DNA of 64,000 bases, taken from the NCBI GenBank assembly GCA_004144345.1, contig SEEL01000015.1, forward strand, positions 24,213 through 88,212, written 5' to 3'. The notes under the pieces are model-generated. The model was given only the letters and a program-made list of their open reading frames with translations, was not told the DNA's origin and searched no databases. Both the position numbers and the translations under genes were made by a program. The stretch is from Hyphomicrobiales bacterium. Its GTDB lineage: Bacteria > Pseudomonadota > Alphaproteobacteria > Rhizobiales > Devosiaceae. Positions 46,998 through 55,537 of the stretch are shown here, one piece after another; position 1 is the stretch's first letter; each line of letters opens with the position of its first letter.

Positions 46998-48164
46998 ATG
47001 CCTGTCATCAATCGCGTCGCGGAATTCCAACGCGAGATCGCCGAATGGCGGCAGGATTTCCACCGCAACCCCGAGCTTCAGTACGATGTGCACCGCACCG
47101 CCGGGCGCGTCGCCACGCTGCTGCAGAGCTTTGGCGTCGACGAGGTGGTGACCGGCATCGGGCGCACCGGCGTGGTCGGCGTGGTCAGGGGCCGCAATGG
47201 CGGCAAGGGCCGCGTCATTGGCCTCCGCGCCGATATGGACGCGCTGCCCATCCCCGAGCGCACCGGCAAGCCCTATGCCTCGACCGTCCCCGGCAAGATG
47301 CATGCCTGCGGCCATGACGGCCACACGGCGATGCTGCTCGGCGCCGCGAAATATCTCGCCGAAACGCGCAATTTCGATGGCACCGCCATCCTCATCTTCC
47401 AGCCCGCCGAAGAAGGCGGCGCGGGCGGCCGCGCCATGTTGCAGGACGGCCTCGTCGAGCGCTTCGGCATCGAGGAATTCTACGGCATGCACAATATGCC
47501 GGGCATGCCCGCCGGCCAGTTCGGCATCAAGCCGGGTGGCATCATGGCCGCCACCGACGAGTTCCAGATCACCATCGAGGGCAAGGGCGGCCACGCCGCG
47601 CTGCCGCACAACACCATCGATCCGGTGATCATCGCGGCGCAACTGATCCTCGCGCTACAGACGATCGTGTCGCGCTCCGTCGATCCGATGCGCGAGGCGC
47701 TGCTGTCGGTCACCATGCTCGAGGCCGGCACCGCCTTCAACGTCATCCCGCGGACGGTGAAGCTCACCGGCACCGTGCGGACGCTCGATGAAGACGTGCG
47801 CAAGTTCATGGAAGAGCGCATCCGCAGCGTCAGCACCGGCATTGCCGGCACGTTCGGCGCGACCGTCTCGATCCACTACCGCAACGGCTATCCCGTCACC
47901 GTCAATTCCCCTGGCCCCACCGAGTTCGCGGCCGGCGTTGCCCGCGCCGTCTCGGGCGCTACCAGCGTTGAGGCCGATGGCACGATGGGCGGCGAGGATT
48001 TCGCCTATATGCTGCAGGCCCGCCCCGGCGCCTACATCTTCCTCGGCAATGGCGATTCCACCGAACTTCATTCCGACACATATGACTTCAATGATGAGAT
48101 CATCCCGGCCGGCGTCAGCTACTGGGTGAAGCTCGTCGAAACAGCCATGCCCGTGCCCGAATGA
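46998..48164 (+). CDS. M20-family amidohydrolase (hippurate/N-acyl amino acid type)
   Basis: 388 aa cytoplasmic metallopeptidase from ATG 46998; the 737-aa track ORF is a shadow upstream of this. Metal ligands in RADMDALPI, MHACGHDGHTAML, PAEEGGAGGRAML and the final ELHSDTYDFND. The lid dimerisation domain is about 180-300. Substrates in the family are N-acyl amino acids, hippurate or auxin conjugates. Its stop overlaps the next gene as ATGA. Confidence 0.92.
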   Translation: MPVINRVAEFQREIAEWRQDFHRNPELQYDVHRTAGRVATLLQSFGVDEVVTGIGRTGVVGVVRGRNGGKGRVIGLRADMDALPIPERTGKPYASTVPGKMHACGHDGHTAMLLGAAKYLAETRNFDGTAILIFQPAEEGGAGGRAMLQDGLVERFGIEEFYGMHNMPGMPAGQFGIKPGGIMAATDEFQITIEGKGGHAALPHNTIDPVIIAAQLILALQTIVSRSVDPMREALLSVTMLEAGTAFNVIPRTVKLTGTVRTLDEDVRKFMEERIRSVSTGIAGTFGATVSIHYRNGYPVTVNSPGPTEFAAGVARAVSGATSVEADGTMGGEDFAYMLQARPGAYIFLGNGDSTELHSDTYDFNDEIIPAGVSYWVKLVETAMPVPE

Positions 48165-48448
48165 AAGCTCTCGTCCCCGCCCTCCTGCTCGCGCTCTGCG
48201 CCACGCCGGCGCTTGCCGTGCCGATGTGCTACACGCCCAAGGGCGGCGCCGTGATCATCAATGTCGAGATCGGCAAGATGAGCGAGCAGCAAAGAGCGAC
48301 GTTCTACGAGCAGCAGCTGCAGATGCGCGGCATCGACGCCCACCAGACCCGCTTCTGGAACGGCTGCGTGCAGACCTTCGTTACCGAGAACGGCAAGTTC
48401 ACGATGCGCTTCTACGATCCGTGGACGCTGGCGGAAGTGCCGAACTAG
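48161..48448 (+). CDS. Small secreted protein, WNGC/FYDP family, copy 1
   Basis: 95 aa with a signal peptide (1-19, cleaved after ALA). The mature part has Cys in VPMCYTP and in FWNGCVQTF, a likely disulfide, and ends with TENGKFTMRFYDPWTL. The C-terminal about 30 residues align with the next gene (WNGC, NGK, FYDP, L). ATG 48161 overlaps the amidohydrolase stop, so expression is coupled. I know no family for it; periplasmic location is inferred. Confidence 0.75.
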   Translation: MKALVPALLLALCATPALAVPMCYTPKGGAVIINVEIGKMSEQQRATFYEQQLQMRGIDAHQTRFWNGCVQTFVTENGKFTMRFYDPWTLAEVPN

Positions 48449-48589
48449 TAGGCCAGTCGCTGCGGCGTGATTTTCATGACCGCCGCCTTGCGCCGAATTC
48501 ACCAAAGTTCATCTGCTTGTAACTGGCGGCGCACGGTCGGCCGGCCCAGATACTCCAGCGTTCCTCGCGAACATGAAGGAGTATCCAAA

Positions 48590-48898
48590 ATGACCAAGCT
48601 TTCGATCCTCGCCCTTGTCTCGGCCCTGACCCTCACCGGTGCCGCCGCTCCCGCCCTCGCGGCGATGCCCGCCTCGGCGACCACTGCGGGCAACGTGCCG
48701 CTCTGCAGTTCCGAACCCGGCCACGCGCTCGATGCGCAGGAGGACAGCCTCGCTTCCCAGCTGCATCTCAGCACCACGCAAGGCTCCAGCATCGATGTGT
48801 GGAACGGCTGCTTCAAGGTGATGACGACCGTCAACGGCAAGACCCAGATCGCCTTTTACGATCCGGACAGCCTGAAGCTCATCTCGACGCTCAGCTAG
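48590..48898 (+). CDS. Small secreted protein, WNGC/FYDP family, copy 2
   Basis: 102 aa from ATG 48590 with AAGGAG 10 bases upstream. Signal peptide about 1-24 (ends ALAAM). Mature part with Cys in VPLCSSEPG and VWNGCFKVM, then TVNGKTQIAFYDPDSLKLI. It shares the two Cys positions and the WNGC...NGK...FYDP...L pattern with copy 1, separated by 141 bp, so the pair arose by tandem duplication and has diverged. Function unknown. Confidence 0.78.
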   Translation: MTKLSILALVSALTLTGAAAPALAAMPASATTAGNVPLCSSEPGHALDAQEDSLASQLHLSTTQGSSIDVWNGCFKVMTTVNGKTQIAFYDPDSLKLISTLS

Positions 48899-48908
48899 GC
48901 ATCCCGGC

Positions 48909-48935
48909 GGTCGCGGGACCAACTCTCCCGCGACC
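48909..48935. terminator. Bidirectional hairpin between convergent genes
   Basis: GGTCGCGGGA and TCCCGCGACC form a perfect 10-bp stem around CCAACTC, filling the 41-bp gap between the secreted protein gene and malG. No T-run, but the position favours a terminator for both strands. Confidence 0.55.
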
Positions 48936-48939
48936 TCGC

Positions 48940-49830
48940 CTAGCCCTTGACGCTGCCTTCGGAGAGCCCGCTCACCAGATAACGCTGCGCCATCAGGAAG
49001 ACGATGGTGATGGGCAGGCCGCTAAGGATGGCGGCGGCGGCGAAGTCACCCCACAGATAGAGCTTCTCGTTGAGGTAGAAGCGCGAACCGACGGCAATCG
49101 TCAGTGTCTCCTGCGAACGCAGCAGCACCGAGGCGATCGGATAGTCGTTGATGATGCCGATGAAGCTCAGCACGAACACCACCGCGACGATCGGTACCGC
49201 CAGCGGCAGGAAGACGAAGCGGAAGGTCTGCCACGGCGTCGCGCCGTCGATCTGCGCCGCCTTGTCGAGCGCCGGATCGACCGAGTCGAAATAGCCCTTG
49301 ATGGTCCAGATGTGGAGCGTCACCCAGGACAGATAGACAAGGATCACCGACCAGTGGCTGTCGATGCCGAGCAGCGGCGTCACATCGCCCAGTCCGTCGA
49401 AGATCGAATAGAGCGCGATCAGCGCCAGCGTCGTCGGGAACATCTGGATGATGAACAGTGCATCGAGCAGGCCCGAACGGCCGCGGAACTTCACGCGGCT
49501 GAAGGCGTAGGCCGAGATCGTCGAGATCACCACCACGCCCACCGAGGCGATGAGCGCGATCTTCACCGAGTTGAACATCCACCACATCACCGGATAGGGC
49601 GGCTGCACCACCGTCCCATCGGCGCGCGTAAAGGGCTGGCCGAACGCCAGGTACCAGTGCTCGAGCGTCGGCCGGTCGGGCAGCAGCGAGCCCACCGAGA
49701 AATTGCCTTCGCGCAGCGAGATCGACACCACCACGAGGAAGGGGAACATGATCAGCGCGATGAAGGCGATGAGGAAGCCGTGCGCGGCGACTTTTTTCCA
49801 GCGCAGCTCGCGCGGGTTCTCGACGATCAT
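48940..49830 (-). CDS. malG: Maltose/alpha-glucoside ABC permease (MalG-type)
   Basis: 296 aa, six helices, standard MalG length. FLIAFIALIMFPFLVVVSISLREGNFS at the N-terminus, EAA loop ALDKAAQIDGATPWQTFRFVFLP, and the terminal QRYLVSGLSEGSVKG that contacts the binding site in E. coli MalG. ATG 49830 overlaps malF as ATGA. Last gene of the minus-strand operon. Confidence 0.93.
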   Translation of the reverse strand: MIVENPRELRWKKVAAHGFLIAFIALIMFPFLVVVSISLREGNFSVGSLLPDRPTLEHWYLAFGQPFTRADGTVVQPPYPVMWWMFNSVKIALIASVGVVVISTISAYAFSRVKFRGRSGLLDALFIIQMFPTTLALIALYSIFDGLGDVTPLLGIDSHWSVILVYLSWVTLHIWTIKGYFDSVDPALDKAAQIDGATPWQTFRFVFLPLAVPIVAVVFVLSFIGIINDYPIASVLLRSQETLTIAVGSRFYLNEKLYLWGDFAAAAILSGLPITIVFLMAQRYLVSGLSEGSVKG

Positions 49831-51374
49831 GTCGTGCCTCCCTTCGCGGCGGCCCGCCGCACGGCAACGAAATTGGCGTAGGCGATCACTGTCACGATAA
49901 CGAAGATCACGAGGCTGATGGCGCCCGAGAGGCCGAATTGCTGGCCGGAATCGAGGAAGCTGATGCGGTAGGTGAACGAGGCAAGGATGTCGGTATGCCC
50001 CGCCGGCACCACCGTGCCGATCATGTCGGGCAGGCCGCGCGTCAACAGCAGCACCAGCACCAGATTGTTGAAGTTGAACGCAAACGACGCAATCAGCAGC
50101 GGCAGGAAGGGCGGCAGGATTTGCGGCAATGTGATCGAGAAGAACACGCGGATCGGGCCTGCCCCCTCAAGTGCTGCAGCCTTGGCATGGTCGGCCGGTA
50201 CCGCCTGGAGGAACCCCATCGCCAGCAGCATCATGTAGGGATAGCCCAGCCACACATTGACGATGACGATCATCGAGCGCGCCAACCACGCATCGGTGTT
50301 CCACTCCGGCGCGATACCGAACAGGAATTTGAGGATCAGGTTGATCTCGCCATAGTTCTGGTTGAACAGCCCCTTGAAGATCAGGATCGAAATAAACGCA
50401 GGCACTGAATAGGGCAGGATCAGCAGCAGCCGGTAGAGCGGCTTGAAGCGGAGGTGCGGCCATTGCAGCACCATCGCCAGCAGCAGCCCGAGCGCGAAGG
50501 TCAGCGTCACCGAGAGGAATGCAAAGCTCACCGTCCAGATGAAGATGGCGAAGAGCGGCGCGCGGATGCCCGCCGAGTTGAACACCTTTTCGAAATTGCC
50601 CGTGCCGATATTGACGGCCCAGCCCGGCGGCACGGTCTTGCCCGCGTCGTCGCGATAGAAGCCGACGGACTGGTCCGGCGTCAGCGTGCTGCCATCGAGG
50701 GTCGAGACCAGCCGTCCATCGTCCTGCAACTCATATTCCGGCGTGATCGCCGCGAAGGTGCGCAGCCCCGACAGTTTCAGCGACTTGCCGTCCGGTATGG
50801 TCACCGTCACGAGGCCGAGATTGGCGCGTAGCGGCACGAGATCGCGCATCGCCAGCGTTTCGGGCGCGGCCTCCACCGGATTGGCCGCAACCTCCACCGC
50901 AGTGCCGTCGAGCGCAAACGGATCGGACAGCAGCCCGCCCGCCGCTTCGGGCAGGAACAGCTGGTACTGGCCGTTCTGGCTCACGAGGCCGAACGGCCGC
51001 TCGGACTCGCTGTCGATGACGCTCCGGCTCAGCAGCACTTCGCGGGCGCGCTCATAGCTCAGGAGGTTGAGGAAGCTGTAGTTCGTGAAGCCGATATAGA
51101 TCGTGTAGACCACCGGGAAGGCGGTGAAGATCAAGAGCGCTGCGACGCCGGGAAAGATGAAGCGGCTCGCATAGAAGCGGCGCTGCGTGAAGATGATGGC
51201 GAAGGCCACCACGAGGACGAGGATTAGCATCGCCAGCAGCGGCTGGCCCATGATGTAGAGCGTCCACACCGCGTAGAGGCAGGCCGCGGTCAGCAGCAGC
51301 ACAATGGTGATGCCGAGCCATCTGAAATCGCGTGGCCGCGCCACGGGTTCGCTGCGCAAGGCGATGTCGCTCAT
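49827..51374 (-). CDS. malF: Maltose/alpha-glucoside ABC permease (MalF-type)
   Basis: 515 aa, essentially the size of E. coli MalF, including the large periplasmic P2 loop (about 125-270, with LVSQNGQYQLFLPEAAGG). Three helices precede it and five follow. The EAA loop is DHAKAAALEGAGPIRVFFSITLP. ATG 51374. Partner of MalG, MalE and MalK. Confidence 0.93.
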   Translation of the reverse strand: MSDIALRSEPVARPRDFRWLGITIVLLLTAACLYAVWTLYIMGQPLLAMLILVLVVAFAIIFTQRRFYASRFIFPGVAALLIFTAFPVVYTIYIGFTNYSFLNLLSYERAREVLLSRSVIDSESERPFGLVSQNGQYQLFLPEAAGGLLSDPFALDGTAVEVAANPVEAAPETLAMRDLVPLRANLGLVTVTIPDGKSLKLSGLRTFAAITPEYELQDDGRLVSTLDGSTLTPDQSVGFYRDDAGKTVPPGWAVNIGTGNFEKVFNSAGIRAPLFAIFIWTVSFAFLSVTLTFALGLLLAMVLQWPHLRFKPLYRLLLILPYSVPAFISILIFKGLFNQNYGEINLILKFLFGIAPEWNTDAWLARSMIVIVNVWLGYPYMMLLAMGFLQAVPADHAKAAALEGAGPIRVFFSITLPQILPPFLPLLIASFAFNFNNLVLVLLLTRGLPDMIGTVVPAGHTDILASFTYRISFLDSGQQFGLSGAISLVIFVIVTVIAYANFVAVRRAAAKGGTT

Positions 51375-51394
51375 GATCCCTCCCCTGATCGCGA

Positions 51395-51424
51395 GAAGGG
51401 CCGGAACGCTGGTCCCGGCCCTTC
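51395..51424 (-). other. Hairpin between malE and malF
   Basis: GAAGGGCCGG and CCGGCCCTTC form a perfect 10-bp stem around a 10-nt loop in the 57-bp gap. It parallels the aglE-aglF hairpin and probably raises binding-protein mRNA relative to permease mRNA. Confidence 0.65.
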
Positions 51425-51431
51425 GGAGTGC

Positions 51432-52610
51432 TTACGGCGCGAGGATGCGGGCCGCGGCGTCGTCGAGCGCCGCCTTCACGTCCTGGGTGCCGCTCGTGAT
51501 GTTGCTGAGCGCCGGGCCCATGGCCGACCAGTACTTGCCCATTTCGGGGTTGGACGGCATCGGCACGCCGATCGCCGCATTGGCGAGGGTCGCGGCGACA
51601 TCGGGATCGGCCGCCTGCTTTTCGGCCGACGAGATATCGGCGAGCGCGCCGAGCTGGCCGGACTTGTTCCACACCGCAAGGCTGTCATCGGTGAGGATGT
51701 AGTTCTCGAGCAGTTCGACCGCGAGGTCCTTGTTCGGCGAAGCCGCATTCACGGCAAAGGCAAACACGCCGATGAACGACTTCGAGGCATTGCCGCCGAC
51801 GCCGGGGATCGCCGCCACGCCGATGTCGATACCGGCGGTCTTGTAGCCGGCCCACGACCACGGCCCGTTGAGGATCATGCCGACTTCGCCCTTGGCGAAC
51901 GCGCCATCCATCACGCCATAGTCGACGCCCTTGGGCATCAGGCCGCTGTCGATCAGATCCTTCAGCACAGTCGCACCGGCGATCGAGCCGTCATTGTTGA
52001 CGCCGGTCTTGGTCGCGTCGAAATTGCCGTCGGCACCCTTCTCGAACGCATAGCCGCCACCGGCCGCCAGCAGCGGCATGGTGAAGTAGGCGTTGTTGTA
52101 GTCCCACATGATGGTCTTGCCGTTGCCCAGCGTCGCACCCAGCGCCTTGACCTCGTCGAAGGTGGCGGGCGGGGTGGGCACGAGGGCCTTGTTGTAGACG
52201 AGGCCGACGGCCTCGACGCCAACCGGATAGCCCCAGGCCTTGCCGCCAAAGGTCACCGCGTCCCACGCGGTCGGCAGGATGCCGTCCTTGACCGCAGCGC
52301 CCGGATTGACCGGATCGATCAGGCCGCCCGCGGCCCAGTCGCCGAAGCGGTCATGCGCGAACATCACGATATCGGGGCCGTCACCGGTCGCGGCGGCCTG
52401 CTGGAACTTGTCCGGCACCGGATCCACGACTTCCACCTTGGCGGGAATGCCGAGATCCGCGGTGAACTTGTCGAGGATGGTCTGCAGGGCCGCTTCGTCG
52501 CGGTTGGTGCCGATCCAGATCAGCAGTTCGCCTTCCTTGGCGGCATAGGTCAACGAGGTCGAGCCGAGCAGCAGCGCGGCGCCGACGGCAATCGTAACGA
52601 CTGACTTCAT
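51432..52610 (-). CDS. malE: Maltose/alpha-glucoside-binding periplasmic protein (MalE-type)
   Basis: 392 aa. Signal peptide about 1-23 (ends LTYAA), mature start KEGELLIWIGTNRDE. Solute-binding core with VVDPVPDKFQQAAATGDGPD and GEVGMILNGPWSWAGY, the latter a MalE hallmark. ATG 52610 follows GGGAGGACAAT. It lies 48 bp downstream of the alpha-glucosidase gene. Confidence 0.93.
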   Translation of the reverse strand: MKSVVTIAVGAALLLGSTSLTYAAKEGELLIWIGTNRDEAALQTILDKFTADLGIPAKVEVVDPVPDKFQQAAATGDGPDIVMFAHDRFGDWAAGGLIDPVNPGAAVKDGILPTAWDAVTFGGKAWGYPVGVEAVGLVYNKALVPTPPATFDEVKALGATLGNGKTIMWDYNNAYFTMPLLAAGGGYAFEKGADGNFDATKTGVNNDGSIAGATVLKDLIDSGLMPKGVDYGVMDGAFAKGEVGMILNGPWSWAGYKTAGIDIGVAAIPGVGGNASKSFIGVFAFAVNAASPNKDLAVELLENYILTDDSLAVWNKSGQLGALADISSAEKQAADPDVAATLANAAIGVPMPSNPEMGKYWSAMGPALSNITSGTQDVKAALDDAAARILAP

Positions 52611-52658
52611 ATTGTCCTCCCAGACATGAACCGCCCGGCCCCTCGCCGGAACGGCGTT

Positions 52659-54311
52659 TCAATTCGAGGGTTTCTTCACCCTCCGCTTGAACTCTACGCG
52701 GAGCCGGTTCTCCTCCCGCTCCGCGAGAACGATGAAGCCGTTGGGGCCGAGGGCCAGCTTGCCCTTGCGCCATTCGGCGGCCTGTGAGAGGCCGATCTCA
52801 GCGTCACCTTCGAGGGTGATCTTCAGACTATCGGCCGACAGATTGTAGAGGCAGACGAGGCTTTCGTCACTGTTGCTGCGGCGGAACGCCAGCAGCGGCT
52901 CGTTCACCTTGAAGAATTCGATATCGCCGTCGAACAGCGCGCTGTGCGCCTTACGGAAGGCCAGCGCGGCGCGGTAGAAATTGAGCGTCGAGTCCGGGTC
53001 GGCATTTTGCCCGGCCACGTTGAACTGCGCCTGCTCGGGCTTGATCGGCAGCCACGGCGTGCCCGACGTAAAGCCGTTCGGCGCCTCGCCCTCCTCCCAG
53101 GGGATCGGCGTGCGGCAGCCGTCGCGGCCCTTGTCCTCGGGCCAGAAGCGGATGCCGCGCGGATCGGTCAGTTCGTCGAACAGCAGATCGGTTTCCGGCA
53201 GCCCCAGTTCCTCGCCTTGGTAGAGGCAGACCGACCCCCGCAGCGTCAGCAGCAGCATCGCCGATTGCGCCGCCAGCGCGCGCGGCGCCGCGCTGTGCTC
53301 GCGCCAGCGCGTCACATGCCGCGGCACGTCGTGGTTGGAAAAGCTCCAGCAGGCCCAGCTGTCGCCGCCGCCGCTGAACACCCGCGTCACGCGGCTGCGG
53401 AAATGTTCGGCCGAGAACTCCGGCCCTAGCATGTCGAAGCTGTAGCACATGTGCAGGCGATCATTGCCGGCCGTATATTCCGACATCAGCTGCAGGCTCT
53501 TATGGCTGTCGCCCACCTCGCCCACCGTCGTCGTGCCGGGGAAATCGTTCAGCAGCTTGCGCACGCGCTTCAGGAACGCGACGTTCTCCGGCTGGCTCTT
53601 TGAGTACCGGTGCTCCTGCATGTCATAGGGATTGACCGCGTAGGCCAGATGCTTGGGCAGCTTGGTCGCCGGATTGTTCCGGAGCTGCGCGTCGTGGAAA
53701 TAGTAGTTCACGGTGTCGAGGCGGAAGCCATCGACGCCGCGCTCCAGCCAGAAGCGCATCACGTCGAGCAGCGCATCCTGCACATCCGGATTGTGAAAAT
53801 TCAGATCCGGCTGCGAGGCGAGGAAATTGTGCAAATAATACTGCCCGCGGCTCGGGTTCCATTCCCAGGCGCGGCCGCCGAACACCGCCGGCCAGTTGTT
53901 GGGCGGCGAGCCGTCGCGCTTGGGGTCGGCCCACACATACCAGTCGGCGCGCGAATTGGTGCGGCTCAGCCTGCTCTCGCGGAACCAGGGATGCAGGTCC
54001 GACGTGTGGCTCAACACCTGGTCCATGATGACCTTGAGGCCGAGCGCATGCGCGCGCTGCACCAGCGAGTCGAAATCCTCGAGGCTGCCGAACAGCCGGT
54101 CCACTTCCTTGTAGTCGGAAACGTCGTAGCCCATGTCGGCCTGCGGCGACTGGGTGATGGGCGAGAGCCAGATGCAGTCGACGCCGAGCGAGGCGATATG
54201 GTCGAGCCGGCGCATGATGCCGGGCAAATCGCCGACGCCATCGCCATTGGTGTCCTGAAACGAGCGCGGATAGACCTGATAGATCACCCCGCCGCGCCAC
54301 CACTCACGCAT
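52659..54311 (-). CDS. Cytoplasmic alpha-glucosidase, GH13 (second copy)
   Basis: 550 aa from ATG 54311 (MREWWRGGVIYQVY). Paralogue of aglA at 30759, with the same architecture: VIMDQVLSHTSDLHPWF, GFRLDTVNYY (nucleophile Asp), TVGEVGDS (acid Glu), SFSNHDVPRH. First gene of the operon alpha-glucosidase-malE-malF-malG, about 70 bp from the nearer operator. It differs from copy 1 mainly in the C-terminal beta domain, which ends in a basic tail (FKRRVKKPSN). Confidence 0.92.
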   Translation of the reverse strand: MREWWRGGVIYQVYPRSFQDTNGDGVGDLPGIMRRLDHIASLGVDCIWLSPITQSPQADMGYDVSDYKEVDRLFGSLEDFDSLVQRAHALGLKVIMDQVLSHTSDLHPWFRESRLSRTNSRADWYVWADPKRDGSPPNNWPAVFGGRAWEWNPSRGQYYLHNFLASQPDLNFHNPDVQDALLDVMRFWLERGVDGFRLDTVNYYFHDAQLRNNPATKLPKHLAYAVNPYDMQEHRYSKSQPENVAFLKRVRKLLNDFPGTTTVGEVGDSHKSLQLMSEYTAGNDRLHMCYSFDMLGPEFSAEHFRSRVTRVFSGGGDSWACWSFSNHDVPRHVTRWREHSAAPRALAAQSAMLLLTLRGSVCLYQGEELGLPETDLLFDELTDPRGIRFWPEDKGRDGCRTPIPWEEGEAPNGFTSGTPWLPIKPEQAQFNVAGQNADPDSTLNFYRAALAFRKAHSALFDGDIEFFKVNEPLLAFRRSNSDESLVCLYNLSADSLKITLEGDAEIGLSQAAEWRKGKLALGPNGFIVLAEREENRLRVEFKRRVKKPSN

Positions 54312-54380
54312 CGGCCGTCTCTCTCCCTCGGTGGATCTCCCGGTCCACCCGGGAAGTGTTAACAAGGGTCCGTAACCGGG

Positions 54381-54395
54381 TCAAACCGGTTTAGG
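54381..54395. promoter_or_regulatory. Operator 1 of the second alpha-glucoside locus
   Basis: TCAAACCGGTTTAGG, core AAACCGGTTT, in the divergent region between the alpha-glucosidase and lacI genes. An identical 15-mer lies 68 bp away. A TATAAA hexamer at 54407 would place this site over a plus-strand -35. Confidence 0.85.
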
Positions 54396-54448
54396 TTGCG
54401 CCTTGCTATAAAAAACTGGATTGCCCGCGCCGCTGCAGCGTGCAACTT

Positions 54449-54463
54449 TCAAACCGGTTTAGG
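54449..54463. promoter_or_regulatory. Operator 2 of the second alpha-glucoside locus
   Basis: Exact repeat of TCAAACCGGTTTAGG, same orientation, 22 bp before the lacI start. Centre-to-centre distance to operator 1 is 68 bp, about 6.5 helical turns, so looping or independent repression are both possible. Confidence 0.85.
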
Positions 54464-54484
54464 CACCCCTCTGGGAGGAATTGG

Positions 54485-55537
54485 GTGACGACCCTTCGCG
54501 AGCTCGCCGAGCATCTCGGCCTGTCGCCGGCCACTGTCAGCCGGGCGCTCAACGGCTTCCCCGAAGTCGGCGAAAAAACGCGCCTGCGCGTCCTCGAAGC
54601 CTCCGAGCGCCTGCACTACCGGCCCAATTCCAGCGCCAAGCGCCTCGCCACCGGCAAGTCCGGCATGGTCGGGATGATCTTCCGCGCCGCGCAGAACCTG
54701 CTTGTCGACGCGCATTTCGTCGATTTCCTCGCCGGGCTTTCGGTCGGGCTCGCCGAACGCGAGATCGACCTCATCATCCACACTGCGACGCTCGGCCCGC
54801 TCAGCGCCCATTACAAGCGCATCGTCGCGTCGGGCTCGGTCGATGGCATTATCGTGTCGGCCCCCACCGTCGATGACGACCGCATCGTGACGCTGCGCGA
54901 GCGCGGCTTTCCCTTCGTCGTCCATGGCCGCACCGCCGACCGCGTGCCCTATGCCTTCTTCGACATCGACAATGATGGCGCCTTTGCCGCCGCCACCGGC
55001 CTTCTCGCCGATCTGGGGCACCAGCGCATCGCCCTGCTCAACGGCCCCGCCGGCCTTGCCTTCGTGGCGCAGCGCGAGGCGGCGTTCCGGCGCATCACCG
55101 CGGCGCGCGGCATCCATATTCCGCAACGCTTCATCACCCATGACGAAATGAGCGAGGAAGTCGGCTATCGCCACGCTGCCATGATGCTGGCCGGGCTCGA
55201 TGGCCCGCCGCCCACCGCCTTCCTCTGCTCCTCGACGCTGATGGCGCTGGGCGTCATTCGCGCCGCCAATGCCCGGGGCTTGAAGATTGGCACGGATGTG
55301 TCGATCATCGCCCATGACGACGTGCTGCCGCATCTCAGGAGCGAGCATTTCTCGCCGGCCCTCACCGTGACGCGCTCGCCCATTCGCGACGCCGGCACGG
55401 CGCTGGCGGAAATGATCGTCGCGCATATCGGCGGCACCGACCCGCTCAAATTGCAGCGTATCGTCTCGGTCGATCTCATCGCACGCAGTTCCACCGGCCC
55501 CGCGCCGAAATCGGGAGAACAGGCATGGCAGCGCTAG
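54485..55537 (+). CDS. LacI-family regulator of the second alpha-glucoside locus
   Basis: 350 aa from GTG 54485, which has GGGAGGA 6 bases upstream; the track start at 54440 lies inside the operator region. HTH: TTLRELAEHLGLSPATVSRALNGFPEVG; effector-binding domain about 60-335. Compared with AglR the recognition helix reads SPATVSR rather than SITTISR, in line with the different operator (AAACCGGTTT versus AAAACGTTTT). Overlaps malK by 13 bp. Confidence 0.91.
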   Translation: MTTLRELAEHLGLSPATVSRALNGFPEVGEKTRLRVLEASERLHYRPNSSAKRLATGKSGMVGMIFRAAQNLLVDAHFVDFLAGLSVGLAEREIDLIIHTATLGPLSAHYKRIVASGSVDGIIVSAPTVDDDRIVTLRERGFPFVVHGRTADRVPYAFFDIDNDGAFAAATGLLADLGHQRIALLNGPAGLAFVAQREAAFRRITAARGIHIPQRFITHDEMSEEVGYRHAAMMLAGLDGPPPTAFLCSSTLMALGVIRAANARGLKIGTDVSIIAHDDVLPHLRSEHFSPALTVTRSPIRDAGTALAEMIVAHIGGTDPLKLQRIVSVDLIARSSTGPAPKSGEQAWQR

